A stretch of 26,386 bases of DNA from an uncultured Eubacteriales bacterium (GTDB lineage Bacteria; Bacillota; Clostridia; Oscillospirales; Acutalibacteraceae). The stretch is taken from assembly GCA_934444695.1 (NCBI GenBank), contig CAKSDF010000009.1, forward strand, positions 1 through 26,386, written 5' to 3'. A program made the position numbers and the translations under genes. Positions 1 to 7,198 of this stretch are shown piece by piece (positions within the stretch are counted from its first letter, which is position 1; every line of letters starts with the position of its first letter). The notes beneath the pieces were generated by a model. The model was not told where the DNA came from, did not search any database, and saw only the letters and a list, made by a program, of their open reading frames with translations.

Positions 1-2557
1 ATTTGCTTTTTTCAACTATGAGTGTCAGCGCCCTGAGCAGCGATTCGGCCGCCAAGGAGAAAACGATGACAAGCTGAACGATATTTGCCGGGAGATGCAC
101 CACCGAAAAGAGCGACGGAATAAATAAGAAGCAGCAAAGCATTCCCGCAATGTTGAACAGCAGCACGCACAGACGATAGCTGTTTAAGGGGGTGCTTATT
201 TTTTTGACTATCATAAATCCCACCACCGAGAGCACCAGCGTGGCGGCGGTCGAAATACCGCTTTTGTCGATGCCGAAAAGCCGTCCCGAGTAGGTGAGGG
301 AGGCCACGATAAAGGCATCGGTTATTCCGGCCGGCAGCGAGCGCATAAGCACGCTTTTGAGAAAATGACCGCTTATGGGGGTGTTGTTTGATTCGAGAGC
401 CAGCAAAAAGCCGGGAAGGCCTATTGTAAACATACTTATCAGTGATATGTGGGACGGTTCGAGAGGATAGACCATACCGAGGCACACCGATATGACCGAA
501 AGCAGCAGCGAAAAGATGTTTTTCACAAGGAAAAGGCTGGCCGATCGACGGATGTTATTGACCACCCGCCGCCCTTCGCCCACAACCTTGGGCATACGGG
601 CAAAATCGGAATCGAGAAGCACCACGTTGGCCGCCTGAGAAACCGCCTCGCTTCCCGAGGCCATGGCAATGCCGCAATCGGCATCCTTCATTGCCAAAAT
701 GTCGTTTACACCGTCGCCGGTCATTGCGACCGTGTGCTTCTTGGCTTTAAGTGCTTTGACCAGTAACTGCTTCTGGCGGGGGGTGACCCTGCCGAATACG
801 GTATATTTTTCGGCCGCTTGGTTGATTTTTTGCTCGGTATCAAGAAAAGATGCGTCGATAAAGCTGTCGTAATTGTCGATGCCTGCGTTTTTGGCAATTT
901 CCGAAACTGTGGCCGGATTATCGCCCGAAATGACCTTTATGGTGACGCCCTGATTTTTAAAATATCTGAATGTGGCGGGGGCGTTCTTTCTTATGGCGTT
1001 TGAAATTATTATGATTCCTGCGGGAAGGGCGTTTTCGGAAGGACCGCCATCCCTTGACAGCGGCTCACTTTGGAAGGCAAAAATCAGCACGCGGTAGCCT
1101 TTTTCGGTATACTCGACGATTTTTTGCTTTACATCCGGCGCGATGTTTTTAAGCACAAATTCCGGCGCACCCAGTATCCATGTACCGTTTTTAAATGCTG
1201 CGGCTCCGTATTTTGCGGATGAGGAAAAGGGGATGACCGACAAAGGAGAAAGCAGTGGTGCCTTTGCCATGGCGTTTAAATCGACGAAGCATTCGTTTTG
1301 AGCGGCGGATGCGGCAGTTTGACCGTTTGCGGGTCGGCTGTCGGCAGTTTGGCCTTTTGCGGCGATTTGATCGTTAAAATCGTCGGTGTCTTTTTGATCG
1401 GCTTCAATGCTGCCGACATTTTGACTTGCGGTTTCTGACGAAAGGCTTTGGCCGATAAAATTCGGAAGTGTCGTTTTGCCCTTTGCAAGACCGTCGAAAA
1501 AATCTCTCAGCGAATCCATTGTCGCGCCGGTGTCCCTTGATGCCGCCACATAGCTTTTAAGCATTTGCTCGGCTAAAGTGCCGTCGGGCAGGGATTGGCG
1601 GTTTAAAGGAATAAACCCGTTTACCTGCATTTTAGGCTCGGTTATTGTGCCGGTTTTGTCCACACAAAGGACATCTACACGGGCAAGAGCCTCTATGCTT
1701 TTCATATCGTTAAGCAGCACCTTGCTTTTGGCGAGACGTATGGTGCCAAGGGCAAGGGCCACGGTGGTGAGAAGATACAGCCCCTCGGGAATCATCCCGA
1801 TGACGGCGGCCACTGATGAGGCCACGCTGTCGGCAAAGGAAGATCCGCTTACAAAACGCGCCTGATAAAAAAGCAGCGCACCGATGGGAATGAGTATTAT
1901 GCCCATCCATTTAACGATTTTATTTATCGAACGGATCATTTCCGACTGTTCGCGGTCGTCGAGCACCTTGGCCTGCTCGGTCAGCTTTGAAATGTATGAA
2001 TCGTTTCCCACCCTTTCAAGCCGGGCAAGACATTTTCCCGCAGTCACAAAGCTTCCCGAAAGAAGGCTGTCCGACGGTTCTTTTGATATTTCGTCCTGTT
2101 CGCCGGTCAGAAGGGCCTCGTTTACGGTGACGCTTCCCTCAATGACCTGAGCGTCGGCGCATATCTGATCTCCCGCCGAAAAAACTACAATGTCGCCCAA
2201 AACGAGATTTTCGGATTTCAGCTTTATCTCGGTGCCGTCGCGGATGACGGTAGCGTGGGGAGCGTTTAGCAGCTTCATTTTGTCGAGGGTCTTTTTGGCG
2301 CGCAGCTCCTGAAAAATCCCCACAAGTGTATTGCCTATGACAATGGGCAGAAAGGTGAGATTTCTGAAGGATCCGGCAATGCACAAAAGCACCGTTATGA
2401 CCGCAAAAATAAAATTGAAGTAGGTAAAGGTGTTTGAAATTATTATCTGCTTGGTGCTTTTTCCGGCCTGAGCCGAAACGGCGTTTGTCTGACCGTCTTT
2501 TATTCTTTGCCTGACCTGATCGGCCGAGAGACCGTTAATGCGGTCGGGATGCGACAT
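1..2557 (-). CDS. Cation-translocating P-type ATPase (CtpE-like), 3' end cut by window edge
   Basis: The reading frame stays open on the minus strand from an ATG at 2557 to the window edge, giving 852 codons without a stop. The start has a good ribosome binding site (CGGAGG, 6 bases upstream). P-type ATPase signatures are in order: the actuator-loop LLTGE, the TM4 motif PEGL, the phosphorylation site DKTGT (residues 300-304), a GAPE nucleotide-binding motif and the hinge TGDGVND (613-619). The N-terminal stretch with NTFTYFNFIF and the PEGL motif resemble the CtpE-like branch, one mycobacterial member of which is linked to calcium uptake. The ion here is not determined. A low-complexity stretch rich in Q, T, A and N (about residues 356-420) interrupts the nucleotide-binding region. 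It probably shares a transcript with the acetyltransferase gene 121 bases upstream. Only the last membrane segments or the C-terminus are missing. Confidence 0.93.
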   Translation of the reverse strand, partial: MSHPDRINGLSADQVRQRIKDGQTNAVSAQAGKSTKQIIISNTFTYFNFIFAVITVLLCIAGSFRNLTFLPIVIGNTLVGIFQELRAKKTLDKMKLLNAPHATVIRDGTEIKLKSENLVLGDIVVFSAGDQICADAQVIEGSVTVNEALLTGEQDEISKEPSDSLLSGSFVTAGKCLARLERVGNDSYISKLTEQAKVLDDREQSEMIRSINKIVKWMGIILIPIGALLFYQARFVSGSSFADSVASSVAAVIGMIPEGLYLLTTVALALGTIRLAKSKVLLNDMKSIEALARVDVLCVDKTGTITEPKMQVNGFIPLNRQSLPDGTLAEQMLKSYVAASRDTGATMDSLRDFFDGLAKGKTTLPNFIGQSLSSETASQNVGSIEADQKDTDDFNDQIAAKGQTADSRPANGQTAASAAQNECFVDLNAMAKAPLLSPLSVIPFSSSAKYGAAAFKNGTWILGAPEFVLKNIAPDVKQKIVEYTEKGYRVLIFAFQSEPLSRDGGPSENALPAGIIIISNAIRKNAPATFRYFKNQGVTIKVISGDNPATVSEIAKNAGIDNYDSFIDASFLDTEQKINQAAEKYTVFGRVTPRQKQLLVKALKAKKHTVAMTGDGVNDILAMKDADCGIAMASGSEAVSQAANVVLLDSDFARMPKVVGEGRRVVNNIRRSASLFLVKNIFSLLLSVISVCLGMVYPLEPSHISLISMFTIGLPGFLLALESNNTPISGHFLKSVLMRSLPAGITDAFIVASLTYSGRLFGIDKSGISTAATLVLSVVGFMIVKKISTPLNSYRLCVLLFNIAGMLCCFLFIPSLFSVVHLPANIVQLVIVFSLAAESLLRALTLIVEKSK

Positions 2558-2678
2558 AATTTATCCTCCGATTTTTTTCTGACGAAAGGTTGTTCTTTGA
2601 GCGGGCTGAAAACAGCGTACTGAAAGCGGTGGGCTGAAAACAGCATATTGAAGAGGCGCGATGCGTTGAAACGAAAAA

Positions 2679-3329
2679 TCAGCCGTTGTATTTTTCATAA
2701 TCTCCCGGGGCATAAAGCTCAGGATGATTTTTAAGCCTGTCCTTTTCGGTTATGCTTCTTATTACACGGCAGGGATTGCCCACCGCGAGGCTGTTTTTGG
2801 GAATGTCTCTTGTAACGACGCTGCCCGCACCGATAACGCAGCCTTCTCCGATGGTCACGCCTGCACAAACCGTGACGTTTCCGGCAATCCAGCAGTTGTC
2901 CTCTATGGTTATGGGAGCGCCGTATTCCTGCTCGGTGGGCTTGCCGGTCTCGGGATCGGTGTAGGGGTTTCGATCGTCAAAGCAAAGTGGATGAAGGGGA
3001 GTGAGCAGCGAAACGCCCGGCCCGATAAAAACATTGTCTCCTATGGTAACGGGGCATATGTCGAGCACGGTAAAATTAAAGTTGGCATAGCTGTTTTTGC
3101 CCATTTTGGTGTTTGTTCCGAAATCGAAAAATATCGGTCCCTGCAAATAGACCCCGTCGGCGCGGTTGGGAAGCAGCGTGTTTAAGATTTCCTCTCTTTT
3201 CTCGGCGTCGACCTCGCTTGTCTGATTATACTCGGCGCAGAGCTTGTGAGCCAGCGTTCTTTCGTCTGCAAGACCGTCGCCGAAGGGCTTATATATTTTT
3301 CCCGCAAGCATTTTTTCTCTTTCGGTCAT
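2679..3329 (-). CDS. Maltose/galactoside O-acetyltransferase family protein (left-handed beta-helix)
   Basis: This 216-residue protein is a hexapeptide-repeat acetyltransferase of the Maa/LacA/NodL group, which transfers acetyl from acetyl-CoA to a sugar hydroxyl. It has the family's N-terminal helical segment (MTEREKMLAGKIY), then imperfect hexapeptide turns such as ITIEDNCWIAGNVTV and VTIGEGCVIGAGSVV. The histidine in LLTPLHPL lies where the catalytic His of LacA is found. The C-terminus GNPCRVIRSI is typical, and the length is slightly above the usual 185-205. The ATG at 3329 is preceded by AAAGGAG. The true acceptor is unknown; these enzymes often act on several sugars. It is transcribed leftward, ahead of the P-type ATPase, with no recognisable terminator between them. 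Confidence 0.9.
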   Translation of the reverse strand: MTEREKMLAGKIYKPFGDGLADERTLAHKLCAEYNQTSEVDAEKREEILNTLLPNRADGVYLQGPIFFDFGTNTKMGKNSYANFNFTVLDICPVTIGDNVFIGPGVSLLTPLHPLCFDDRNPYTDPETGKPTEQEYGAPITIEDNCWIAGNVTVCAGVTIGEGCVIGAGSVVTRDIPKNSLAVGNPCRVIRSITEKDRLKNHPELYAPGDYEKYNG

Positions 3330-3349
3330 ATTAACGTCTCCTTTGATGT

Positions 3350-3371
3350 GTATTATAGTTGTATTATAGTT
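3350..3371 (-). promoter_or_regulatory. Tandem 11-base repeat with two -10-like boxes upstream of the acetyltransferase gene
   Basis: GTATTATAGTT occurs twice back to back. Read on the minus strand, each unit supplies a perfect TATAAT (3357-3352 and 3368-3363), 20-40 bases upstream of the acetyltransferase start. No good -35 box is seen for either, so the promoter call is weak. Confidence 0.35.
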
Positions 3372-3759
3372 TTATATGCGATGAGGTTATTATATAATGT
3401 GTGTCGCTCGGATGAAAAACTTGATGCGCCGATAAATCGGTCGTTTTTATCCGGTATAGCACAAAGCTTTTACCACTAAAAGGGTAACATTTTATTGTCC
3501 TTTTGTCAACCGCAAAAGCCCCTTTTATGGGGATAAATCCAATGAAAATGCACGGCATTTACAGGCTTTCTAAACTCGGTTCAAACAACCGATAAAAAGG
3601 GATATTTTTCATTTTGCTTGTCATAATAAAAACGGTGAGCACAGTTTGGTGTGCGATGCAGGCGGCAAGGCTTTTTAGGAAGATATTTTGTAAAACAATC
3701 GGGAAAAAGTGCCGAAAAAACAAATTGTTATTTTTTTAACAAAATTTTTGATTTGCCTA

Positions 3760-3788
3760 TTGACAAACAATTGACAAAAGGGTATAAT
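3760..3788 (+). promoter_or_regulatory. Consensus sigma-A promoter of the LysR gene
   Basis: TTGACA (3760-3765), a 17-base spacer and TATAAT (3783-3788) match the consensus exactly. A second TTGACA sits at 3771-3776. An inverted repeat TTGTTA-N6-TAACAA (3725-3742) is centred about 60 bases upstream of the expected start site, a usual position for a LysR-type autoregulatory site. Confidence 0.88.
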
Positions 3789-3797
3789 GCAAATGCT

Positions 3798-3849
3798 GAT
3801 ATATGTTAAATGTATTTTTTGTTTTACATTTATGTGTTTTGCATATATC
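3798..3849 (+). repeat. Nested palindromes in the lysR leader
   Basis: GATATATG (3798-3805) pairs with CATATATC (3842-3849). Inside this pair, TAAATGTA (3807-3814) pairs with TACATTTA (3825-3832). Both pairs are perfect. They lie between the -10 box and the ribosome binding site, so they could be an operator or a leader RNA hairpin next to the Shine-Dalgarno sequence. Confidence 0.6.
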
Positions 3850-3863
3850 AAAAGAGGTGAGAT

Positions 3864-4775
3864 ATGTACAATATCAATTACGATTATTATCGGATATTTT
3901 ATTATGTCGCCAAGTACGGAAACATTTCTCAGGCGGCAAAAATGCTGATGAACAATCAGCCCAACCTTACCCGATCGATAAAAAACCTCGAAGGGGAGCT
4001 TGGCTGCACGCTTTTTGTGCGCTCCAACCGCGGAATGAAGCTCACTCCCGAAGGCGAAAAGCTTTATTCCCACATCAGAATTGCTCTCGAACACATCGAG
4101 GCAGGGGAAGAGGAAATATCCCGCAGCAAAAATTTAGAGGGCGGAGCAATATATGTTTCGGCCAGCGAGGTTGCGCTTAATTGCTGCATATTGCCCATCT
4201 TTAAAAAATATCGCACCCTTTACCCAAAGGTCAAAATAAGGATCAGCAACCATTCCACCCCTCAGGCCATTACTGCCCTTAAAGAGGGATTGGCCGATCT
4301 TGCCATTGTTACCACTCCCACCGTAAAATCCACCACCCTCACCGAAAAGAAGATCAAGACCATCAGAGAGGTGGCGGTTTGCGGAAACGGTTTTCCTGAG
4401 CTGCTCGGACGAAAGGTCTCTTTAAAGGAGCTCGCTGAATATCCGGTCATATCTCTCGGAACAGACACCAAGACCTTTGAAATGTACTCGGCGTTTTTCA
4501 CCAAAAACGGACTGAAGTTTTTGCCCGACATTGAAGCGGCCACTGCCGATCAGATTCTGCCTATGGTTCGCTCGGATCTCGGAATCGGCTTTGTGCCCGA
4601 AGAATTTTTGGAGGGCGAAACCGATGTTGCGAGAATCGACCTTGCCGAAAAGATCCCTCTGCGGTCGGTCTGTATGATCAAACGCAAGGAGCAACCGCTA
4701 AGCGTTGCGGCAAAGGAGCTTGAAAAGCTCATTCTCGACAGCCGTACCGACGGTGCCGAGACAGGCGATGTTTAA
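3864..4775 (+). CDS. LysR family transcriptional regulator, probable regulator of pckG
   Basis: A 303-residue protein with a LysR N-terminal winged helix-turn-helix (about residues 1-60: FYYVAKYGNISQAAKML, then NQPNLTRSIKNLE and LFVRSNRGMKLTPEG) and a C-terminal periplasmic-binding-like effector domain (about 90-300). The length is typical. The ATG follows AAAAGAGGTGAGAT. It is transcribed from a near-perfect promoter. The next gene in the same direction is pckG, whose promoter has a LysR-type palindrome directly upstream. This suggests that it controls pckG in response to a small metabolite, but neither target nor ligand can be read from the sequence. No terminator is visible between the two genes, so some read-through is possible. 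Confidence 0.93.
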   Translation: MYNINYDYYRIFYYVAKYGNISQAAKMLMNNQPNLTRSIKNLEGELGCTLFVRSNRGMKLTPEGEKLYSHIRIALEHIEAGEEEISRSKNLEGGAIYVSASEVALNCCILPIFKKYRTLYPKVKIRISNHSTPQAITALKEGLADLAIVTTPTVKSTTLTEKKIKTIREVAVCGNGFPELLGRKVSLKELAEYPVISLGTDTKTFEMYSAFFTKNGLKFLPDIEAATADQILPMVRSDLGIGFVPEEFLEGETDVARIDLAEKIPLRSVCMIKRKEQPLSVAAKELEKLILDSRTDGAETGDV

Positions 4776-4812
4776 AAAACTTTCGAAACGAGAATTTTAA
4801 GCGCACCGCCAC

Positions 4813-4831
4813 ATTTAACACATTGTTAAAT
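4813..4831 (+). promoter_or_regulatory. LysR-type operator upstream of pckG
   Basis: ATTTAAC-ACATT-GTTAAAT is a perfect 7+7 inverted repeat and contains the T-N11-A core (T4816 to A4828) of LysR-family sites. Its centre is about 54 bases before the predicted pckG transcription start, where LysR activators usually bind. A second repeat, ATTGTC-N10-GACAAT (4834-4855), overlaps the -35 region. Confidence 0.6.
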
Positions 4832-4840
4832 ATATTGTCA

Positions 4841-4869
4841 TTGTAAAGAGACAATTGTTGTAGTAAAAT
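4841..4869 (+). promoter_or_regulatory. Probable pckG promoter and leader
   Basis: TTGTAA (4841-4846), a 17-base spacer and TAAAAT (4864-4869) form a weak-to-moderate sigma-A promoter, which fits a need for activation. The predicted leader is about 110 bases. It starts with a hairpin GCAGGGAA-gat-TTTCCTGC (4878-4896) and later has GCCG-aaaga-CGGC, so post-transcriptional control is possible. Confidence 0.5.
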
Positions 4870-4985
4870 AGAGTTATGCAGGGAAGATTTTCCTGCCTGA
4901 CCTGTTTAATAAATTTCAGGGCGCCGAGGGCCGAAAGACGGCTTTAGGTGTTGCCTGCTATAAAGGTTGAGAAAGGACGGTTATT

Positions 4986-6746
4986 ATGACCAACAACAAA
5001 TCAATCAAAAAGTGGCTTGACGAGCAGATCGAGCTTGTAAAGCCCGAAAAAGTCGTTTGGATCGACGGCAGCGAGGAGCAGCTTGAAGCTCTCCGCAAGG
5101 AAGCCTGCGCTACCGGCGAAATGATCAAACTCAACGAGGAAAAACTTCCCGGATGCTACCTCCACCGCACCGCCGTCAACGACGTTGCCCGTGTTGAGGG
5201 ACGTACCCTTATCTGCACTCCCACCAAGGAGGAGGCAGGCCCCACCAACAACTGGATGGAGCCGGGCGAAGCTTATAAAATGCTTGCCGACATTGCAAGA
5301 GACAGCTACAAGGGCAGAACCATGTATGTAATCCCTTATTCCATGGGTCCTGTCGGTTCCAAGTTCTCCAAGGTCGGTATCGAAGTCACCGATTCTATCT
5401 ATGTTGTGCTCAATATGGCCATTATGACCAGAGTGGGCCAGGCAGTGCTCGATGTTCTCGGCGACAGCGACGACTGGGTCAGAGGACTTCACTGCAAATG
5501 CGACATCGACGAGGAAAAGAGATATATCTGTCAGTTCCCCCAGGACAACACCATTATTTCGGTCAACTCCGGTTACGGCGGAAACGTGCTGCTGGGCAAA
5601 AAGTGCTTTGCTCTGCGCATAGCTTCCTATCAGGGCAGAAACGAAGGCTGGATGGCCGAGCATATGCTCATTCTCGGTCTTGAAAATCCCAAGGGCGAGG
5701 TCAAATACATCGCCGCCGCATTCCCCTCTGCTTGCGGAAAGACCAACCTTGCCATGCTCATTCCCCCCAAGTATCTCCGCGAAAAGGGATATAAGGTTTG
5801 GACCGTGGGCGACGATATTGCCTGGATGAGAATCGGTCCCGACGGCAGACTTTGGGCCGTCAACCCCGAAAACGGTTTCTTCGGCGTTGCTCCCGGAACC
5901 AACGAAAAATCCAACCCCAACGCTCTTGCCAGCACCCGTCAGGGTACCATTTTCACCAACGTTGTCCATAATCTCGACGACAATACCGTTTGGTGGGAAG
6001 GCCTCGACAAGAATCCTCCCAAGAACGCTCTCAACTGGAAGGGCGAGAAATGGGATTGCACCGACGGCTCCAAGGGCGCTCATCCCAACAGCCGTTTCAC
6101 CGCTCCCGCCAAGAACTGCCCCTGCATCAGCAGCGAGTTTGAAAACGGCGAAGGAGTGCCCATCTCGGCCATCGTATTCGGCGGCCGCCGCGCCAAGACC
6201 GCTCCGTTGGTTTATCAGTCGAGAGACTGGAACAACGGTGTGTTCGTAGGCTCCATTATGTCTTCCGAGACCACTGCCGCAGCAAGCGGTGCGGTAGGAA
6301 CTCTCCGCCGCGATCCTATGGCTATGCTGCCCTTCTGCGGATACAATATGGGCGACTATTTCGGCCACTGGCTTGAAATGGGCGAAAAACTTGGCGACAA
6401 GGCTCCCAAGATCTTCAATGTTAACTGGTTCCGTCTCGATGATGAAGGCAACTTCATCTGGCCCGGTTTCGGCGACAATATGCGTGTTCTTCTCTGGATG
6501 CTCGACCGCTGCGAAGGCAAGGTTGGCGCCAAGGAGACCCCCATCGGCTATGTTCCCGAGATTGACGATCTCGATATGGAAGGCCTCGATATTTCCAAGG
6601 AGACTTTAGCTGACCTTCTCAATGTCGACAACGGCATCTGGAAGGATGAGGCTGCAGGAATTGAAGAATTCTACAAGAAATTCGGCGATCGTCTCCCCGC
6701 AGAGCTTAAAAAACAGCTTGACGATCTTAAGGCAAGACTCGGCTAA
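4986..6746 (+). CDS. pckG: Phosphoenolpyruvate carboxykinase (GTP)
   Basis: A 586-residue GTP-dependent PEP carboxykinase (EC 4.1.1.32), interconverting oxaloacetate plus GTP with PEP, CO2 and GDP in the cytosol. Diagnostic features are the phosphate-binding loop FPSACGKTN (residues 246-254) with the reactive cysteine, the following kinase motif VGDDIAWMR, the PTNNWMEP region and IFGGRRAKTAPLVYQSRDW. The sequence is unlike ATP-type PckA. The length is near the usual 590-620. The ATG is preceded by GAAAGGACGG. Codon choice is strongly biased (AAG, AAC, CTC/CTT, GGC, CCC), more so than in its neighbours, which suggests high expression. In anaerobes the enzyme often runs toward oxaloacetate to feed succinate or propionate formation; direction here is inference. 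It is a single-gene unit closed by a strong terminator. Confidence 0.98.
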   Translation: MTNNKSIKKWLDEQIELVKPEKVVWIDGSEEQLEALRKEACATGEMIKLNEEKLPGCYLHRTAVNDVARVEGRTLICTPTKEEAGPTNNWMEPGEAYKMLADIARDSYKGRTMYVIPYSMGPVGSKFSKVGIEVTDSIYVVLNMAIMTRVGQAVLDVLGDSDDWVRGLHCKCDIDEEKRYICQFPQDNTIISVNSGYGGNVLLGKKCFALRIASYQGRNEGWMAEHMLILGLENPKGEVKYIAAAFPSACGKTNLAMLIPPKYLREKGYKVWTVGDDIAWMRIGPDGRLWAVNPENGFFGVAPGTNEKSNPNALASTRQGTIFTNVVHNLDDNTVWWEGLDKNPPKNALNWKGEKWDCTDGSKGAHPNSRFTAPAKNCPCISSEFENGEGVPISAIVFGGRRAKTAPLVYQSRDWNNGVFVGSIMSSETTAAASGAVGTLRRDPMAMLPFCGYNMGDYFGHWLEMGEKLGDKAPKIFNVNWFRLDDEGNFIWPGFGDNMRVLLWMLDRCEGKVGAKETPIGYVPEIDDLDMEGLDISKETLADLLNVDNGIWKDEAAGIEEFYKKFGDRLPAELKKQLDDLKARLG

Positions 6747-6880
6747 GCCATCGCGATTTGATAACGCTTGTTTGAGATTGATAAGCTGACGGCTGACCGG
6801 CAAACGGATCGACCGATCCCGACAGTTAATCGGCAGTTATTAACGGACAGCTTATTTACAGCCGACAGTTAAGTAAATCA

Positions 6881-6917
6881 TCCCGCAGGGAGTTTATATG
6901 CTCTCTGCGGGATTTTT
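6881..6917 (+). terminator. Rho-independent terminator of pckG
   Basis: TCCCGCAGGGAG (6881-6892) and CTCTCTGCGGGA (6901-6912) form a 12-base stem with one mismatch and an 8-base loop, followed by TTTTT. Confidence 0.92.
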
Positions 6918-6980
6918 GCGTTGCGGTGTCGGATTAACGAGTTTTTTAATGAAGAGTATGGGAGCTTTTCTCTGCAAAAT

Positions 6981-7028
6981 CATACTCGAATATGTGCGTT
7001 ATAATTAAGCAACGGATGTTCGAGTATG
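6981..7028. repeat. 10-base inverted repeat between pckG and yfhO
   Basis: CATACTCGAA (6981-6990) and TTCGAGTATG (7019-7028) are perfect inverted copies separated by 28 bases. A TATAAT (7000-7005) lies in the loop, without a clear -35 box. The function is unknown. No gene was found in the 7199-upstream gap. Confidence 0.45.
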
Positions 7029-7138
7029 TTGCTTGAGCTTGTATTTTCTAAAAAAGAACTTACCCGAGGTTCATCGGATGGGAAAACAATGTGTAGGGGA
7101 AAGGTATGTGACAATTTCTATAAAAATGTGAAAAGCTA

Positions 7139-7167
7139 TTGTTAAAATATTTTTTATATGTTATAAT
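7139..7167 (+). promoter_or_regulatory. Sigma-A promoter of the yfhO operon
   Basis: TTGTTA (7139-7144), a 17-base spacer and TATAAT (7162-7167), 32 bases before the ATG at 7199. The promoter overlaps an in-frame TTG at 7139, so translation from that codon is very unlikely. Confidence 0.85.
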
Positions 7168-7198
7168 TTCTTTGCATATAAATTTTGGGAGTGAGTAT

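Larger units (their letters stand above)
3330..3863. other. 534-base divergent intergenic region
   Basis: No gene is supported here. The left end carries the leftward -10-like repeats, and the right end carries the consensus lysR promoter with palindromes on both sides of it. The central part (about 3400-3720) has only weak hairpins, for example CGGTT-caaac-AACCG near 3577, and stop-rich reading frames. Confidence 0.6.

Noticed and set aside
12..485. 157-codon minus-strand frame and other short frames at the left edge
   Set aside because: They overlap the P-type ATPase frame, whose motifs are continuous from 2557 to the edge; the alternatives have no recognisable motifs.
5001..6368. 455-codon open frame on the minus strand across pckG
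   Set aside because: It is the antisense shadow of the strongly biased pckG codons. The product is alanine/glycine/valine-rich without any family motif, and no ribosome binding site precedes it.
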